Source: Lepus europaeus
Lineage: Eukaryota > Chordata > Mammalia > Lagomorpha > Leporidae
Direction of reading: 5' to 3'
NCBI RefSeq assembly: GCF_033115175.1
Contig: NC_084837.1
Span: 89,292,966 to 89,356,965 of the forward strand
Length of the DNA stretch: 64,000 nt
The position numbers and the translations under genes are program-made. The notes beneath the pieces are model-generated. The model was not told the origin of the DNA. It ran no database searches and saw only the letters and a program-made list of their open reading frames with translations. Of the stretch, positions 17,634 to 29,107 are shown piece after piece; position 1 is the stretch's first letter; each line of letters starts with the position of its first letter.

Positions 17634-17974
17634 TTAAATTTTTACTTATTTGAGGGACAGAATGAGAGAGAGAGAGAAAAGAGAGAGAGAGAGAGCGAAA
17701 TCCCATCCACTGGTTCACTCACCAAATATTTGCAGTGGCTTTGGCTGGGTTAGGGACAGAGCCGAAGCTAAGAGCCAAAAACGGGGAACGCAATCTGGGT
17801 CCCCCACGTGGGTGTCACGAACCCAGTTATTTGACTTTCACCACTGCCTCTCAGGGTCTGCACTGGCGGGACGCCGGAGTCTAAAGTCGGAGCTGGATAT
17901 TAAACCTAGGTACACCGGTGTGGAATGCTGGCATCTTATCAGGTATCTTAAACAGTAGGCCAATCTCCTGCCCC
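17634..17974 (-). repeat. Lagomorph C-SINE, old
   Basis: Diverged antisense copy with ttacttatttgaggg, (GA)n and ccatccactggttcactcacc, ending in ctcctgcccc. Confidence 0.8.
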
Positions 17975-18079
17975 CAAGTTAAAATTTCTAAGATGTTAGT
18001 GCTGGTATGTAGAAATGCAGCTTACTTAGAGAAACAAAAAAAAGCTTTCATTTTAGAATAATGTTAGACTTACAGAAAA

Positions 18080-18915
18080 GTTGCAAAGAGCACAGAGAGT
18101 TCTAGTTTAACCTCACTTAAATTTCTATTATCTTGCAGAAGTATTGTTCATACATAAAAGACTGAAACCACCACCATTGGTGCATTGTTACGAACTCTGA
18201 GCTCTACGCAGAATTTCACCAGTTTTCCCATTCACGTGCCTTTTCCGCACTGTGATTCCAACCAGGCTCTCCCATCACATTGAGTTGTCAGGTCTCCTTA
18301 GTCTGCTCTGGTCTATAAGTTTCTCAGACTTAGTCTGGTTATGACCTTGACAGTTTTAAGGAGTACTTTTCAGGTGTTTTGTAGACTGTCACTCAATTTG
18401 GGCTCACCTGATGTTTTCCCTGTGATTAGACTGGGTTTTGCAAGAAGAAAACCACAGAAGTCAAGTGTTCAGCTTTTTTTCTTTGAAAAAAAATAGAGTT
18501 AAACACACACACACACACACACAGATCTTCCATCCACTGATTGACTCTCCAAATGCCCACAACAGCCAGGGTGTAGCTAATTGAAGCCAAGAGTCAGGAA
18601 CTCCACCCAGGTCTCCCTCGTGGGTGGCAGGAGCCCAAGTAATTGAACCATCATCTGCTGCCTCCAGGCATAGTAGCAAGAAGCTGGATGGAAAGTGGAG
18701 CAGCCAGGACATGCCAGACACTCTGATATGGGATGTGGGGTCCCAAGTGGTGGCTTAACCACACTGCAACACAACACCTGCCGCTCAGGCAGCCTTGTCA
18801 TTGCAGCACATCACAGAATAAATGACATCATCAGGACCTTGTCACTGGTGATATTGATCTTGATTAGGATGGTGTCTGTGGGCTTTTCCAATGCAAAGTT
18901 ACTCTTTATTTCCAT
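18080..18915. mobile_element. Ancient LINE relic, split by a SINE
   Basis: The left part (to 18477) carries gtcaggtctccttagtctgc, catgaccttgacagtttt-like and ctgatgttttccctgtgatt phrases. The right part (from 18786) carries tgatattgatcttgattagg and gcaaagttactctttatt. These are consecutive in a common old L1 3' region. Orientation was not settled. Confidence 0.6.
18478..18785 (-). repeat. Old C-SINE with a (CA)n run
   Basis: An (AC)n run at about 18503-18522 replaces the usual (GA)n, followed by the antisense body and a head ending in caacacctgcc. It splits the LINE relic. Confidence 0.75.
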
Positions 18916-18947
18916 CCTCTATTCTCGTCAAATTCTTTTTTATTATT

Positions 18948-18999
18948 ATTATTTTTTTGACAGGCAGAGAGGACAGTGAGAGAGAGAGACAGAGAGATG
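18948..18999 (-). repeat. Tail fragment of a young-type C-SINE
   Basis: A T-run then gacaggcagagaggacagtg and a (GA)n run; it breaks off where the next SINE begins. Confidence 0.75.
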
Positions 19000-19371
19000 T
19001 TTTTGTTTTTTAAGATTTATTTATTTATTTGACAAGCAGAGTTATAGAGAAGCAGAGGCAGGGAGAGAGAGAGAGAGAGGAAGAGAGGGAGAGAGAGAGA
19101 GAGAGAGAGAGATTCCTTCCATCTGCTGGTTCACTCCCCAATTGGCTGCAATGGCTGGAGCTGGGCTGATCTGAAGCCAGAAGCCAGGAGCTTCTTCCAG
19201 ATCTGCCATACAAATGCAGGGGCCCAAGGACTTGGGTCATCTTCTACTGCTTTCCCAGGCCATAGCAGAGAGCTGGATCAGAAGAGAAGCAGCCAGGACT
19301 CGAACCAGTACCCATACGGGATACTGGCACTGCAGGTGGTGGCTTTACCAGTTACACCACAGCGCCGGCCG
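19000..19371 (-). repeat. Lagomorph C-SINE
   Basis: Full-length antisense copy ending in accacagcgccggcc, with a long (GA)n region near 19062-19112. Confidence 0.95.
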
Positions 19372-19384
19372 TTCGTCATATCCT

Positions 19385-19722
19385 TTTTTAAAAAAGATTT
19401 ATTCTTTATTTATTTGAAAGGCAGAATAATGGGGTAGTAGTGGGGGTGGATCTTTCATCCACTGGTTCACTCCCCAAAGGGCCACAACAACCAACTCTAG
19501 GTCAGGCTACAGCTAGGAGCCAGGAACTCCATCAGGGTCTACTAAATGGGTTGCAGGGGGCAGGATCCCAAGTGCTTGAGCCATCTTCTGCTGCCTTCCT
19601 ATGCACATTAGCAGGGAGTTGGATCGGAAGTGGAGCAGCTAGACTCCACCCCCAAACCTGATATAGGATGGAGATGTTGCAAGCAGTGGCTTAACCAACT
19701 GTGTCATAATGCTGCCCAACCT
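19385..19722 (-). repeat. Lagomorph C-SINE, old
   Basis: Diverged antisense copy from ttaaaaaagatttatt to cataatgctgcccaac. Confidence 0.8.
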
Positions 19723-19732
19723 GTTTTTGCTT

Positions 19733-19869
19733 TTTTTAGATTTTATTTATTTATTTGAAAGACAGAATGATGGGGGGGGGGGGTGGAGCGGAGAGCGCGA
19801 GAGAGATTCCATCCACTGGTTCACTCCCCAGTTGGCTGCAACGGCTGGAGCTGGGCTGATCTGAAGCCA
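19733..19869 (-). repeat. Truncated C-SINE with a G-run
   Basis: Antisense tail, a G-run near 19770-19783, then body up to ctgatctgaagccag, where L1 sequence takes over. Confidence 0.8.
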
Positions 19870-20430
19870 GAAACATAGAAAATACGATCCAGTAATTCCA
19901 TTTTGCGGTATATGTCCAAAAGAATGGAAAGTAGGGTCTAAAACAGGCACTGGAACACTCATGTTCACAGTAGCATTATCCCAGCAGCTACAGGGTGGAA
20001 GCAACCCGAGTGTCCATCAAAGGATAGATGGACATACGCAGCACGGTGTACACATGCGGCGGAATATTGTTCAGCCTTGAAAAGGAAGGAACTTCTGGCA
20101 CATTCTGCAGCACAGATGTAACGTGAGGGCCTTACGTTAAGTTCAATAAGCCAGTCACAAAGAGACAAACACCACACAGTTTGCGTACGGAAGTCATCTA
20201 GAGCAGTCACACTCACAGAAACAGAACGTCGAATGGCGACTGCCAGCGTCGGAAATGAGGGGCTGTTCAAGGTTCAGTTTTGCGAGATGAAGACTTTCTG
20301 GGAGAAAAAACTTCATCTTGTTTGTGTGACAATGTGCACGCACTTTGCACTACCCTACACTTACAGTCGGGTAAGTCGGAAAGCTGGGGTTGTGCGTATC
20401 TTATCACCATTAAAAACACAATCATTTTTG
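19870..20430 (+). mobile_element. Old L1 3' fragment
   Basis: Matches the end of L1 ORF2 and 3' UTR: cagtaattccattttgcggt, gtgtccatcaaaggatagat, cggaatattgttcagcc, ttcaataagccagtcacaaa, tgtgacaatgtgcacgc and ccattaaaaacacaatc. DNA from 20431 to 21268 shows no recognised feature. Confidence 0.75.
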
Positions 20431-21268
20431 GAGTTCACAGGGTACCGAATTTTCATCAATGTGCCTCTGTTCCATTAAGTTTCCCAGTTGATAGGAGTCA
20501 CGGTGGGCCATTTTCATCTTGGGATAATGGCATTGTTTCCGCATTTCCCTCTCACTCCTTGTTCTTTGGGTGTTTAAGGCCACCTACCAGATTCCCCTCA
20601 TCTCTGTCTGTCTCTAGCATCAGAAGAGACTCTCATATGGTAGGGCTTTGCTATGAGACTGAGAAAGCGAGCGCCTCAACAGGATGCCTGACACAGCAGG
20701 ACAAATACAAAGAAGCACAGGCTCCTGCCCGCGGTATATCTGCTGCAGGGCGACCAGTCCCCTCAAGGTCATCCTGTGGCTGTCCTCACCCAACACCTGT
20801 GACTTAAGAAGAAAAGGTACTACCTGCAAAAGTCTTAAGATGACATACAACGTTGATGCTGAACAACTGAAATTTGTATTTATTCTTAAAAAATTTATTT
20901 GAAAAGGGGAAGGCTGGGATAGAGAATACGCCTTAAAGTTAGGCAACAGCATTTATTCTATTTGGTAAAGACACTAAAAAAGACATATTTGATCACTGGT
21001 AATCCCAAATGGAATGGTCTTGTATTATTGGTGTGTGCTTCTTGTGATGAGACAGTTTTCTGGAACATCCTTGCTCAGGCCATCGAGGTGAAGACTTGTT
21101 ACTATACAAGGTTAAGAAGAAAAGTGTGATTTCACTGGCCCTGCAAATATCAGCAAGTTTGCCATTTGTCTAAGAAAAGCTTCAGACCATGTTTGCAAAT
21201 CTGGCAGACTAAGTTGTTTTTCCCCATGGTAGTATCAATAAAGACGACATTTTAATAAACCATAGGTT

Positions 21269-21604
21269 GGGGGCCAGTGCTGTGGCACAGCAGGTTAATG
21301 CCCTGGCCTGAAGTGTCAGCATCCCACGTGGGCACCAGTTTCGAGACCTGGCTGCTCCACTTCTGATCTAGCTCTCTGCTGTGGCCTGGGAAAACAGTGG
21401 AAGATGGCCCAGGTCCTTGGGCCCCTGCAATCGCATGGGAGACCTGGAAGAAGCTCCTGGCTTCGGATCAGCGCAGCTCTGGCCTTTGCGGCCAATTGGG
21501 GAGTGAACCATTGGATAGAAGACCTCTCTCTCTCTCTCTGCCTCTCCTTTTCTCTCTGTGTAACTCTAACTTTCAAATAAATAAATAAATCTTTAAAAAA
21601 AATA
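21269..21604 (+). repeat. Lagomorph C-SINE with target duplication
   Basis: Complete copy from gggggccagtgctgtggc to the (AAAT)n tail. Target duplications ataggttgg lie on both sides (about 21261 and 21602). Confidence 0.95.
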
Positions 21605-21625
21605 GGTTGGCCTAAAGTCTCCATT

Positions 21626-21910
21626 TTTTTTAAAGATTTATTTATTTGAAGGCAGAAGCGGGGGGGGGGGGGTCTTCCACCCACTGGTTCACTTCTCAAA
21701 TGGCTGCAACGGCCATAGCTGGGCCAGGCAAAAGCCAGGAGCCAGGAGCTTCTTGCCAATCCCCCCCTGGGTGCAGAGGCCCAAGCATCTTGGGTCATCT
21801 TCCATTGCTTCCCAGGCCCATTGGCAGGGAGCTGGATGGGATGAGGAGCAGCCAGGACTCCAACTGGACTACAGGCCATGGCTTTATCTACTATGTCACA
21901 GAGCTGCCCT
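21626..21910 (-). repeat. Lagomorph C-SINE with target duplication
   Basis: Antisense copy with a G13 run at 21660-21672. Target duplications aaagtctcca lie at about 21615 and 21911. Confidence 0.9.
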
Positions 21911-22047
21911 GAAAGTCTCCAGTTCTGCAGTCTATTTTCTCAAATAATAGGAAATGAATTTACAGTAAAAATAAATAGTCACCCTGGGTGAACAGTTTAT
22001 TTTTAACACACTGAAGTGCAGGTGAAGGGGCCATTCCTAGAACATGG

Positions 22048-22124
22048 ACTTGCTTGCTCTCTCTCTCTCTGCCTCTCCTTCTCTGTGTAACTCTTTCAAG
22101 TAAATAAATAAATCTTTAAGAAAG
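22048..22124 (+). repeat. C-SINE tail fragment
   Basis: Only the CT-rich region and the aaataaataaatctttaa tail remain. It abuts the next SINE. Confidence 0.75.
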
Positions 22125-22432
22125 GAGCCACCGCCTGCAGTGCTGGCATCCCAGGTGGGCACAGGTCATAGACCTGGCTGTTCCACTTCGGATCTAGCTC
22201 CCAGCTATGGCCTGGGAAAGCAGCAGAAGATGGCTCACGTCCTTGGGCCCCTGCATCCACGTGGGAGACCCAGAAGAAGCTCCTGGATCCTGGCTTTGGA
22301 TTGGTGCAGTTCCAGCCATTGTGGCCAGTTGGGGAGTGAACCAGCAGGATGGAAGGCCTTTCTCTCTCTCTCTGCCTCTCCTTCTCTGTGTAACTCTGAC
22401 TTTCAAGTAAATAAATAAATCTTTAAAAAAAA
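22125..22432 (+). repeat. Lagomorph C-SINE, head shortened
   Basis: Runs from gagccaccgcctgcagtg to aaataaataaatctttaaa. The interval 22433-23080 after it has no recognised feature and leads into the MAP2K5 CpG island. Confidence 0.9.
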
Positions 22433-24030
22433 CCAAACATCGGAATTTCCACCTAAGCTATTAAGTTACAAAAACTAAAAGATGATCACTTACTTCCTTC
22501 AGTGGCCTTTCAAATTAAACATAAAAGTTATGCAGAAAAATTCAGATACACTGAAAATGGTCAACATTAATTTTTCTCTCTCGCATGTTAGATGGGACAC
22601 TGATACCCCTCCTCAACCTTCTTTTACAAAAATTCAACCTCAAAAAGCAAAACTGCTGTGTGCGCCTCCATAGAGAGAAGCCAGAGTACGTTCTGCAAGA
22701 TCACCAAAGATGACGCGCCTTGGAATCTGACGCACTGCAAAGCAACGAAGGTGTCCAGTTCCTGCCGTGACACCTGCGATTCCGTGAGCATCGCAATCTA
22801 CTGGAAACTACAGGGAACCGATGGGGTATTGTGCACGGGTTAATGCAATGCTGCCACCACCGCCGTCCCCAGGCGGTCAGACTCTCCACTGAATGTCTTT
22901 CCTGTCGCCTTTGGCCAGCAGGCTGTTTGCCATTTTAGGGCATTCTCATCGAAAAATTCATATACGCGCGGTTAACGGAGAAAGGCAAATTCTCTGGACC
23001 TGCGAGTTGGAAAAAGGGAGGGAGAAAAAAAAGACAGATTTTTGAGCTTTTCGCCTTGCTCTTGTTGACGTGATGCGCCCGCCGCAGGTGCGCGCCTGGG
23101 CAGCCGAGGGGTGAGCGAGAGCCGCGGTCCCGTCTTCGCGCAATCCCAGGCCTGGAAGCCGTTTTTTGGTCAACTCCGGCTCTAGGTCAGCTGGAAGCTT
23201 CTCGCGTGTTCGACGTCTTCACCCCCGCTTCCCGCTCCCCGGGGTCCGTCCCCCGGTCACCGCGGCGGGGCTGGGCGACGATGGCCTCGCGGGCCCCAGG
23301 GGCCAGCCCCTCGCCGGCTTCTCCACCCCCGCACCCCGCGCGCTCGCTCCTCGGGAGCCGCCGGCCCGGGCCGGGCAGCGCGACGCGGCCGGGGGAGGCG
23401 GCTCTGCCCGGCGCTGCCCTCTTCCAACATGGCGCCGCGGGAGGCGGGTCCCGCTCGGCGGCTCCCGGGGTTCCGGCGCCGCGCGTTTTGGTTCCGGAGT
23501 AAAAGTGCCCTCGCCGCCGCCTTCCTCCTCCCGCCGCCGCCGCCGCCGGGACGTGCGGCCTCGGGCGGCCGGGGCTGAGCCCGCGTGCGCCGCGCCCTCT
23601 GACTCCAGGTGGGGCAGAGGACTCGGCCCCCGAGCGTCCCGCGGCGCCGCCACCGCCACCCCGGCCCCGGCCGCCTTGGGGTCTGGCGGCCCCGGGGGGC
23701 TCCTGCCTAGTAGGGCCAGCCCGAGTCCGGCAGCCGCGGACCCTGCCCTCGCCGGCCGCGGGCACCTGCCGCTGCATCTCCCCCGCGGCGCGTCCTTGCT
23801 CTACCGCACGAAGGCAGGGCGCGCCCCGGCCCCGGTTTGCCCCGTTTGCCAACTCCAGAACCGTCCGACGCCCGGCGGCTCCCCAGTGGCGCCCTCGCCG
23901 GGGGACCCCTCCAGCCCCACACAGGCCGGGCCCGGCCTCCCCGGCCCCCTCACCTCGCCGGCCGCCCCCTGGGCCCTCCCCTCACCCCCAGCCTGACCGG
24001 GGCCCCGTGGGAACCCGCCCCCACCCCGGG

Positions 24031-24036
24031 ATGTGA
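24031..24036 (+). promoter_or_regulatory. MAP2K5: Start-stop upstream ORF (ATGTGA)
   Basis: An ATG is followed directly by TGA, 16 bases before the MAP2K5 ATG and with G at -3. Start-stop elements are known in other mRNAs to stall ribosomes and lower translation of the main frame. Its use here is an inference. Confidence 0.6.
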
Positions 24037-24052
24037 GCCCCGTGAACCTGGA

Positions 24053-24187
24053 ATGCTGTGGCTGGCCCTTGGCCCCGTCCATGTCATGGAGAGCCAGGTG
24101 CTGGTGATTCGCATCAAGATCCCCAACAGTGGCGCGGTGGACTGGACGGTGCACTCGGGGCCGCAGCTGCTCTTCAGGGACGTGCTG
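24053..24187 (+). CDS. MAP2K5: MAP2K5 exon 1 (first coding exon)
   Basis: Encodes residues 1-45 of MEK5, the dual-specificity kinase that activates ERK5 downstream of MEKK2/MEKK3. It begins MLWLALGP and contains the first strands of the PB1 domain (QVLVIRIKIPN, then VDWTVHSGPQLLFRDVL). It ends in phase 0 at the donor gtgagt. The start at 24053 has G at -3 but C at +4. Met12 (ATG at 24086, gtcATGG) has a stronger context and would give a product 11 residues shorter with an intact PB1. The frame is open upstream of 24053 but has no ATG back to at least 23837. Residues 9-14 differ from the human sequence as I remember it. Confidence 0.97.
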
Positions 24188-24939
24188 GTGAGTGGGGTGC
24201 GTGGTGCGGATCCCAGCGAGGGAGCCCAGGAACCGGGGGAGCCCGCCCCCTGGCCCGCTGGTGGCCTCGTGGGGCGGCAGTCGTGGCATTGCCTTGCTGC
24301 GTGGACTGCAGCCTGGTGGCCACGCGTGATCTCAGGGAAGTGGATGAATGAGGCCGGACCCCTGCCCTCAGACAGCTCCCAGCCTGCCCTGGGTGGGATG
24401 GAGAAGTTCCTCTCCGGTCCGTGGCCTGAGGCCAGCCGTGTGTTTATGCTGAGTCCTGAAAACTTGGGCACTTCCAGCCTAGCTTGTTAGAACACACCTG
24501 GGACACCATCATCTGTACCGCATCGTAAGACAGTCTCCAAGTGACCAGTGAGGAAAACAGTGCTGCCTAGTAAACTGTGACATGCCATCCATGGAGGGGA
24601 AGTGGGGGACACAGCCCAGTTCTGGAAATGTTAAACTGGAGGGAAAAGGTGGGTCCTAGCACCATCAGGACGCTCAGGTGGGGGGCACCAGGAGCATGGG
24701 ATCTGCAACCTTGTCAGTGGCCTGGTCGGATCCTTTTTGCACATAGTTGCTGAGATGAAAAGATTCCGCCAAAGCAGAGCGGGTCTTGAGTGAGACTCAG
24801 TACCAGGACCCCTATTTCCTTACTTGTACACAGCCCCAAGGCTGCTTCACAAAACTCGTGGAAAAGTGGAACGAAAAGGTAAGTTTCTTTGGGCACAAAA
24901 AAGTTTTAGAAATCCATGTTTGTTTGTTTGTTTGTTTTT
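24188..24939 (+). other. Start of MAP2K5 intron 1
   Basis: The GC-rich shoulder fades into apparently unique sequence. No repeat or exon is recognised. Intron 1 in full is 24188-32054, 7,867 bases. Confidence 0.6.
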
Positions 24940-25260
24940 TAGATTTATTTATATATTTGACAGGCAGAGTTACAGAGAGGTAGAGAGAGAGAGAGAGAGG
25001 TCTTCTATCTGCTGGTTCACTCCCCAGATGGCTGCTACAGCTGGAGCTGCACCAATTACAAACCAGGAGCCAGAAGCTTCTTCTGGGTCTCCCCCTTGGG
25101 TGCAGGGGCCCAAGGATTTGGGCCATCTTCTACTGTTTTCCCAGGCTATAGCAGAGAGCTGGATCAGAAGTGGAGCAGCTGGGACTCGAACCGGTGCCCA
25201 TATGGGATCCTGGCACTACAGGCGGCGGCTTTACCCGCTCGCTACGCCTCAGCACCAGCC
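24940..25260 (-). repeat. Lagomorph C-SINE
   Basis: Full antisense copy from agatttatttatatatttg to ctcagcaccagccc. Confidence 0.9.
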
Positions 25261-26353
25261 CTCGTGCAGTTTTTCCCATTCACATTTTCCGTGGATTCTT
25301 GACGACTCCCCTATACCCCCCATTTTTTTCTTTCCCTTATCACACTGCCACTGCTCATTTTTCTGGTGTTCATTTGAGAGTGACAGGGTGCCCTGTGCCT
25401 GTGTCATGTACGGAGTACACTGACATACCAAGAGGCAGGTGGGTTCACAGGAAGGAACCGATTGATGGGGCTGACGTCACAGGCGGTGAGAATTCTCAGA
25501 GCAGAGGAACACAGGGCTGAGCAGAGGGAAATTTATTTAAAATAAGACACTGGGTGGGGGCAGCGGGCGGTAGGCCTGCTCGGAGCTGCCTGCTGCTGCC
25601 TTGGGGGTGACAGCCTGGGAGATGCAGGCCTGTGGCAGACTACCGCTGGCCAGGGGCTTTCCCCTCTCGGTGATTTCCTTTTTGCCGGGGATTTTCACCA
25701 GGGGCTTCCTTACTGCCAGGGGCCCTGATCCTGACTCAGGAAGCAGATCTAGAGCAGAACCGGCCTGCAAGATGAGAGGGGCCCTGGGAGGCAGAGTCTC
25801 GGGAGAGGGAAATTTGATGATGTGATTTGGTGATGCAGTCAAAGTTTGATTTGAAAATTTCAAGAAGTTCAGTTCTGGGCACGTGACTGACCACCAGGCC
25901 CTGTAGGTTTTCATGTCCCTGTGCCAGGAGTGTAGACGCTGAAGCCGGCCAGCCAGCAGCCTCCAGCCGCATGCACCGAGCGCCGTCTTTCTCTGCACCC
26001 AAAGTTCTCTGCACGCTGTCGTGCACACAGATGTCCCCTCACAGTCAGGCCCAGGCTCCCGAGCATGGGAATCCGGGCCCATCTGCGAGGCTCTTGCCGG
26101 CCTAACACCAGCTTCATCTCCCACCACAGTCCCAGGAGCTTCCTGGGAATCGGCCTTCCGTTCTCCCAGGTCCCAGGCTGTCTGCACACTGTCCCTTTCC
26201 TCAGCTAGCCAGTGTCCACCTGCCCTTCCAAGCCAAACTTTGCAGAGTTCCCCCAGCTTCCAGGGCTCACCCCTGCAGAGCACGTGTTTAATCCTGATTA
26301 TCTTTATGTCTCGTCCACTAGTGAACTGCTGAAAGAATTGGATATCTCTCTCT
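25261..26353. other. MAP2K5 intron 1, unclassified
   Basis: Apparently unique, moderately GC-rich sequence. A minus-strand open frame of 248 codons (25537-26283) shows no family I recognise and is not supported as a gene. Confidence 0.4.
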
Positions 26354-26600
26354 CTTTTTTTCTTTTTTTAAAGATTTATTTGTTTATTTGAAAGGCAGAA
26401 AGAGAGAGAAAGAGAGAAATATCTTCCATCTGCTGGTTCACTTCTCAAATGGCAGCAACAGCCAAGTGTGGACCAGGCCAAAGCCAGCAGCCTGGAACTC
26501 CATCTTGGTTTCCCATACAGAGGCCCACATCTTCTGCTGCCTTCCTGGGTGCAGTGTAGCCTCTGTGCCTTAACTGGCACTCTGCTGTGGGATGCGGGTG
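26354..26600 (-). repeat. C-SINE, old and partly deleted
   Basis: Antisense tail and body (aaagatttatttgtttattt, ccatctgctggttcacttc). The centre is shortened. Confidence 0.8.
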
Positions 26601-26729
26601 TCACAGGGCACTGCGTTGCCATCTGTTTCTCCTCTTTGTGTCGCTTCTAGGATACTGAGCTGTTTGTTTGATGTGACATCTTTGAGAGAGTGCATGCAAT
26701 TATGGATCGATGGACAGAGTATTAGGTTT

Positions 26730-27078
26730 TTTTTTTTTTTTTAAAGATTTAGTTATTTATTTTATTTGAAAGTCAGAGTTACACAGAGAGAGAAGAGGCA
26801 GAGAGAGAGAGAAAAGAGAGGTCTTCCATCCAATAGTTCACTCCCCAGTTGGCCATAATGGCCAGAGCTGCAACGATCTGAAGCCAGGAGCCAGGAGCTT
26901 CTTCCAGGTCTCCCATGCGGGCACAGGGGCCCAAGGACTTGGGCCATCTTCTACTGCTTTTCCAGGCCACAGCAGAGAGCTGGATCAGAAGAGGAGCAGC
27001 CGGGTCTTGAATTTGCCACCATATGGGATGCTGGTGCTTCAAGCCAGGGTGTTAAGCCGCTGCGCCACAGCACTGGCA
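26730..27078 (-). repeat. Lagomorph C-SINE
   Basis: Full antisense copy ending in gcgccacagcactggc. Confidence 0.9.
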
Positions 27079-27081
27079 GTT

Positions 27082-27376
27082 TTTTCTTTTTTAATTAAAA
27101 AACATTTTTTATTTGAGATACAGAGAGCTTTTATCTACTGGTGTCCTCCCTTAATGCCAACATCAGCTGGGGCTAGACCAGGTTGAGGCTGGGGGTGGGG
27201 AATTCAGTATGGGTCTCCCAGAGGGGTGGCAGGGACCTGTCTGTGTGAGCTGTGGCTGCTGCCTTCCACAGTCTGCATGAGCAGGAAGCTGGGGTCCGGA
27301 GGTAGAGGTTGACATTGAACTCGGGCACTCCGAGATGGGATGTGGGCGTCTCACCCAGCAGCTTCACTGCCCAGCC
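27082..27376 (-). repeat. C-SINE, old
   Basis: Diverged antisense copy with tttttatttgagatacagag, tctactggtgtcctccc and cttcactgcccagcc. Confidence 0.65.
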
Positions 27377-27535
27377 AGAGGCCTGCCTTGAACGTTAGGC
27401 TTTGAGTCAGGAGCTTGGGCTTCATTGCAAGCTGTTCCACTGAGCAGGCGAATCAGCCCACCTCCTGAGCCGGTTTCCTTATTTGTAGACCAGGGATGCT
27501 GACACCTGTCTCAAAGATGGGTGAAGCTTGAGATC
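27377..27535 (+). repeat. MIR relic
   Basis: The tRNA-SINE core of MIR is visible: gctttgagtcaggagcttgg, then cctgagccggtttccttatt and a following gaccagggatgctgacacc. Confidence 0.6.
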
Positions 27536-27604
27536 GTGTCTTCGGTGAGCTTCCTCTCCCTTTCCTCATTGGAAACAACAGAAGATATTGTTATTTTAGG
27601 AAGG

Positions 27605-27812
27605 GTAGGGCAGCGTTTCCGACTGCGCACTCTGGAGCCAAGCCGGCTGGGTTTACGTGGCAAGGCCTTGTGCCTTTTATGTTTCAGCGTCTTCATCTGT
27701 GAAGAAGCGGGGAGGGCGGGGGATGCAAGCGCTGCCCACCACGTAGAGTTCTGAGGACCACCCGAGCCCACGGCGGGAAAGCACTTGGGCTGCTCCAGCG
27801 TGGAGTAAGCTG
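27605..27812 (+). repeat. MIR relic
   Basis: A MIR-like order: actctggagccaagccggct, gtcttcatctgtgaagaagc, then gttctgaggaccacc and gggaaagcacttgg. The rest of 27813-28365 is unclassified. Confidence 0.55.
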
Positions 27813-28364
27813 TCACAGCCCGAGGGATCCGGCCTGGCTCTCCTGCCTCATGGGAGCTCCCAGCTGCACGTGGCCCCTCCAGAGTGCCATGCTCAGGTCA
27901 GCCCAGGCAGAACACACCTTGTCAGGAGGGCGTGAGGGAGGATTTGTGGCAGTGGGGGCTGTGCTACAGCCTAGTGTCCCCTGACGGCGATCGCAGGCCT
28001 TGCACAGCAGCAAGCCTGGGTCTGTGGATTCCTGTGAGCTGGTCTCCAGCTTCACCTCCCTCTTCATCAAGAAAAGACAAACAAAACCAACCGAAAAACT
28101 CCAACAGATATGATAATAGATTTGGCTTATAACCTTACACTTTAAGCCCGTGAAACCTAGAAGTACCCGTCTCATCTAACGGCCTGTCTTCTGACTCCCC
28201 CATCCCAGTTTCCAGATGAGAGGGGCACCATGCTTTGCCAAAGCCACGCAGGTTAGTGCCTGACAGACTGGCCCAGCAGCCAGAGCAGGTTGTGGTGCAA
28301 CAGTGAAGTGTGACTGTGTGTCCTGGACCCCCATGCCAGTGCTTGCGACCTCCTGTCACCACCC

Positions 28365-28465
28365 CGTCAGGTGGCTGGGAGACCCTGGCAAGTTGCTTGG
28401 CTTCTTCGAGCCTTGTCTTTGATCTGAAGAGCTGCCCTCTGGCTGTGGTGAGCCAGGCATTGGAT
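28365..28465 (+). repeat. Possible MIR fragment
   Basis: gaccctggcaagttgcttgg and a cttcgagccttgtctttgat part resemble the MIR core. Short and diverged. 28466-28765 is unclassified. Confidence 0.4.
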
Positions 28466-28765
28466 TGTGTGTTGTGTCTGTGTGTCAGTTGTCTGTGTGC
28501 GTCCTTTTTCCTGAAAACCGAGCGCCCAGTTCTGGGAAGACTGTGCAGGAGGGAGGATTCGTGCGTGCTGGGGGAGAACAGCACCCAGCCCCCTCCTGCC
28601 TGCTGTGTGTAACCCTCGGTCTGCAAGTCCCATCTCACATTTCCCTCCCCTGGGACATTTCTGTCTGAACGGAGCCAGTGGTTTTGTTGCTTTTGTTTTT
28701 TTTCCCTTCATCCTGACTTAGCACAAACTGTTTGCTTTCTGTGTCTTTCGTTTGTCTCTCTCTCT

Positions 28766-29107
28766 TTTAAAGATTTATTTATTTTACTTGAAAGTCACAA
28801 TTACACAGAGAGAGAAGGAGAGGCAGAGATAGGGAGAAAGAGAGAGAGAGAGGTCTTCCATCCGCTGGTTCACTCCCCAGTTGGCTGAAGCAGCTGGAGC
28901 TGGGCCAATCCAAAGCCAGGAGTCAGGAGCTTCTTCCAGGTCTCCCATGTGGGTGCAGGGGCACAAGCACTTGGGCCATCTTCTGCTTTCCTAGGCCACA
29001 GCAGAGCGCTGGATTGGAAGAGGAGTAGCTGGGACTCGAACCGGTGTCCATATGGGATGCCGGCATTGCAGGCAGTGGCTTTACCTGCTGGGCCACAGTG
29101 CCGGCCC
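28766..29107 (-). repeat. Lagomorph C-SINE
   Basis: Full antisense copy ending in ggccacagtgccggcccc. The following 29108-29485 may include a weak L2 piece but is otherwise unclassified. Confidence 0.95.

Larger units (their letters stand above)
23080..24260. promoter_or_regulatory. MAP2K5: CpG-island promoter region of MAP2K5
   Basis: Dense CpG and GC boxes run from about 23080 to 24260, with no TATA box. A YY1-like ccaacatggcgcc lies at 23424-23436 and a CRE-like ttgacgtgatg near 23065. The transcription start cannot be read from the sequence. Two upstream ATGs in strong context occur at 23281 (frame ends 23502) and 23429 (frame ends 23578); they matter only if the transcript starts upstream of them. 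Confidence 0.7.

Noticed and set aside
23166-23996. 276-codon plus-strand and 221-codon minus-strand frames in the MAP2K5 CpG island
   Set aside because: GC-rich DNA is poor in stops. No domain is recognised, and the frame does not join MAP2K5.
23837-24490. An N-terminal extension of MAP2K5
   Set aside because: The frame is open upstream but begins at TTG and has no ATG before 24053.
25537-26283. 248-codon minus-strand frame in MAP2K5 intron 1
   Set aside because: No recognisable family, no promoter or splice support; length is possible by chance in moderately GC-rich DNA.
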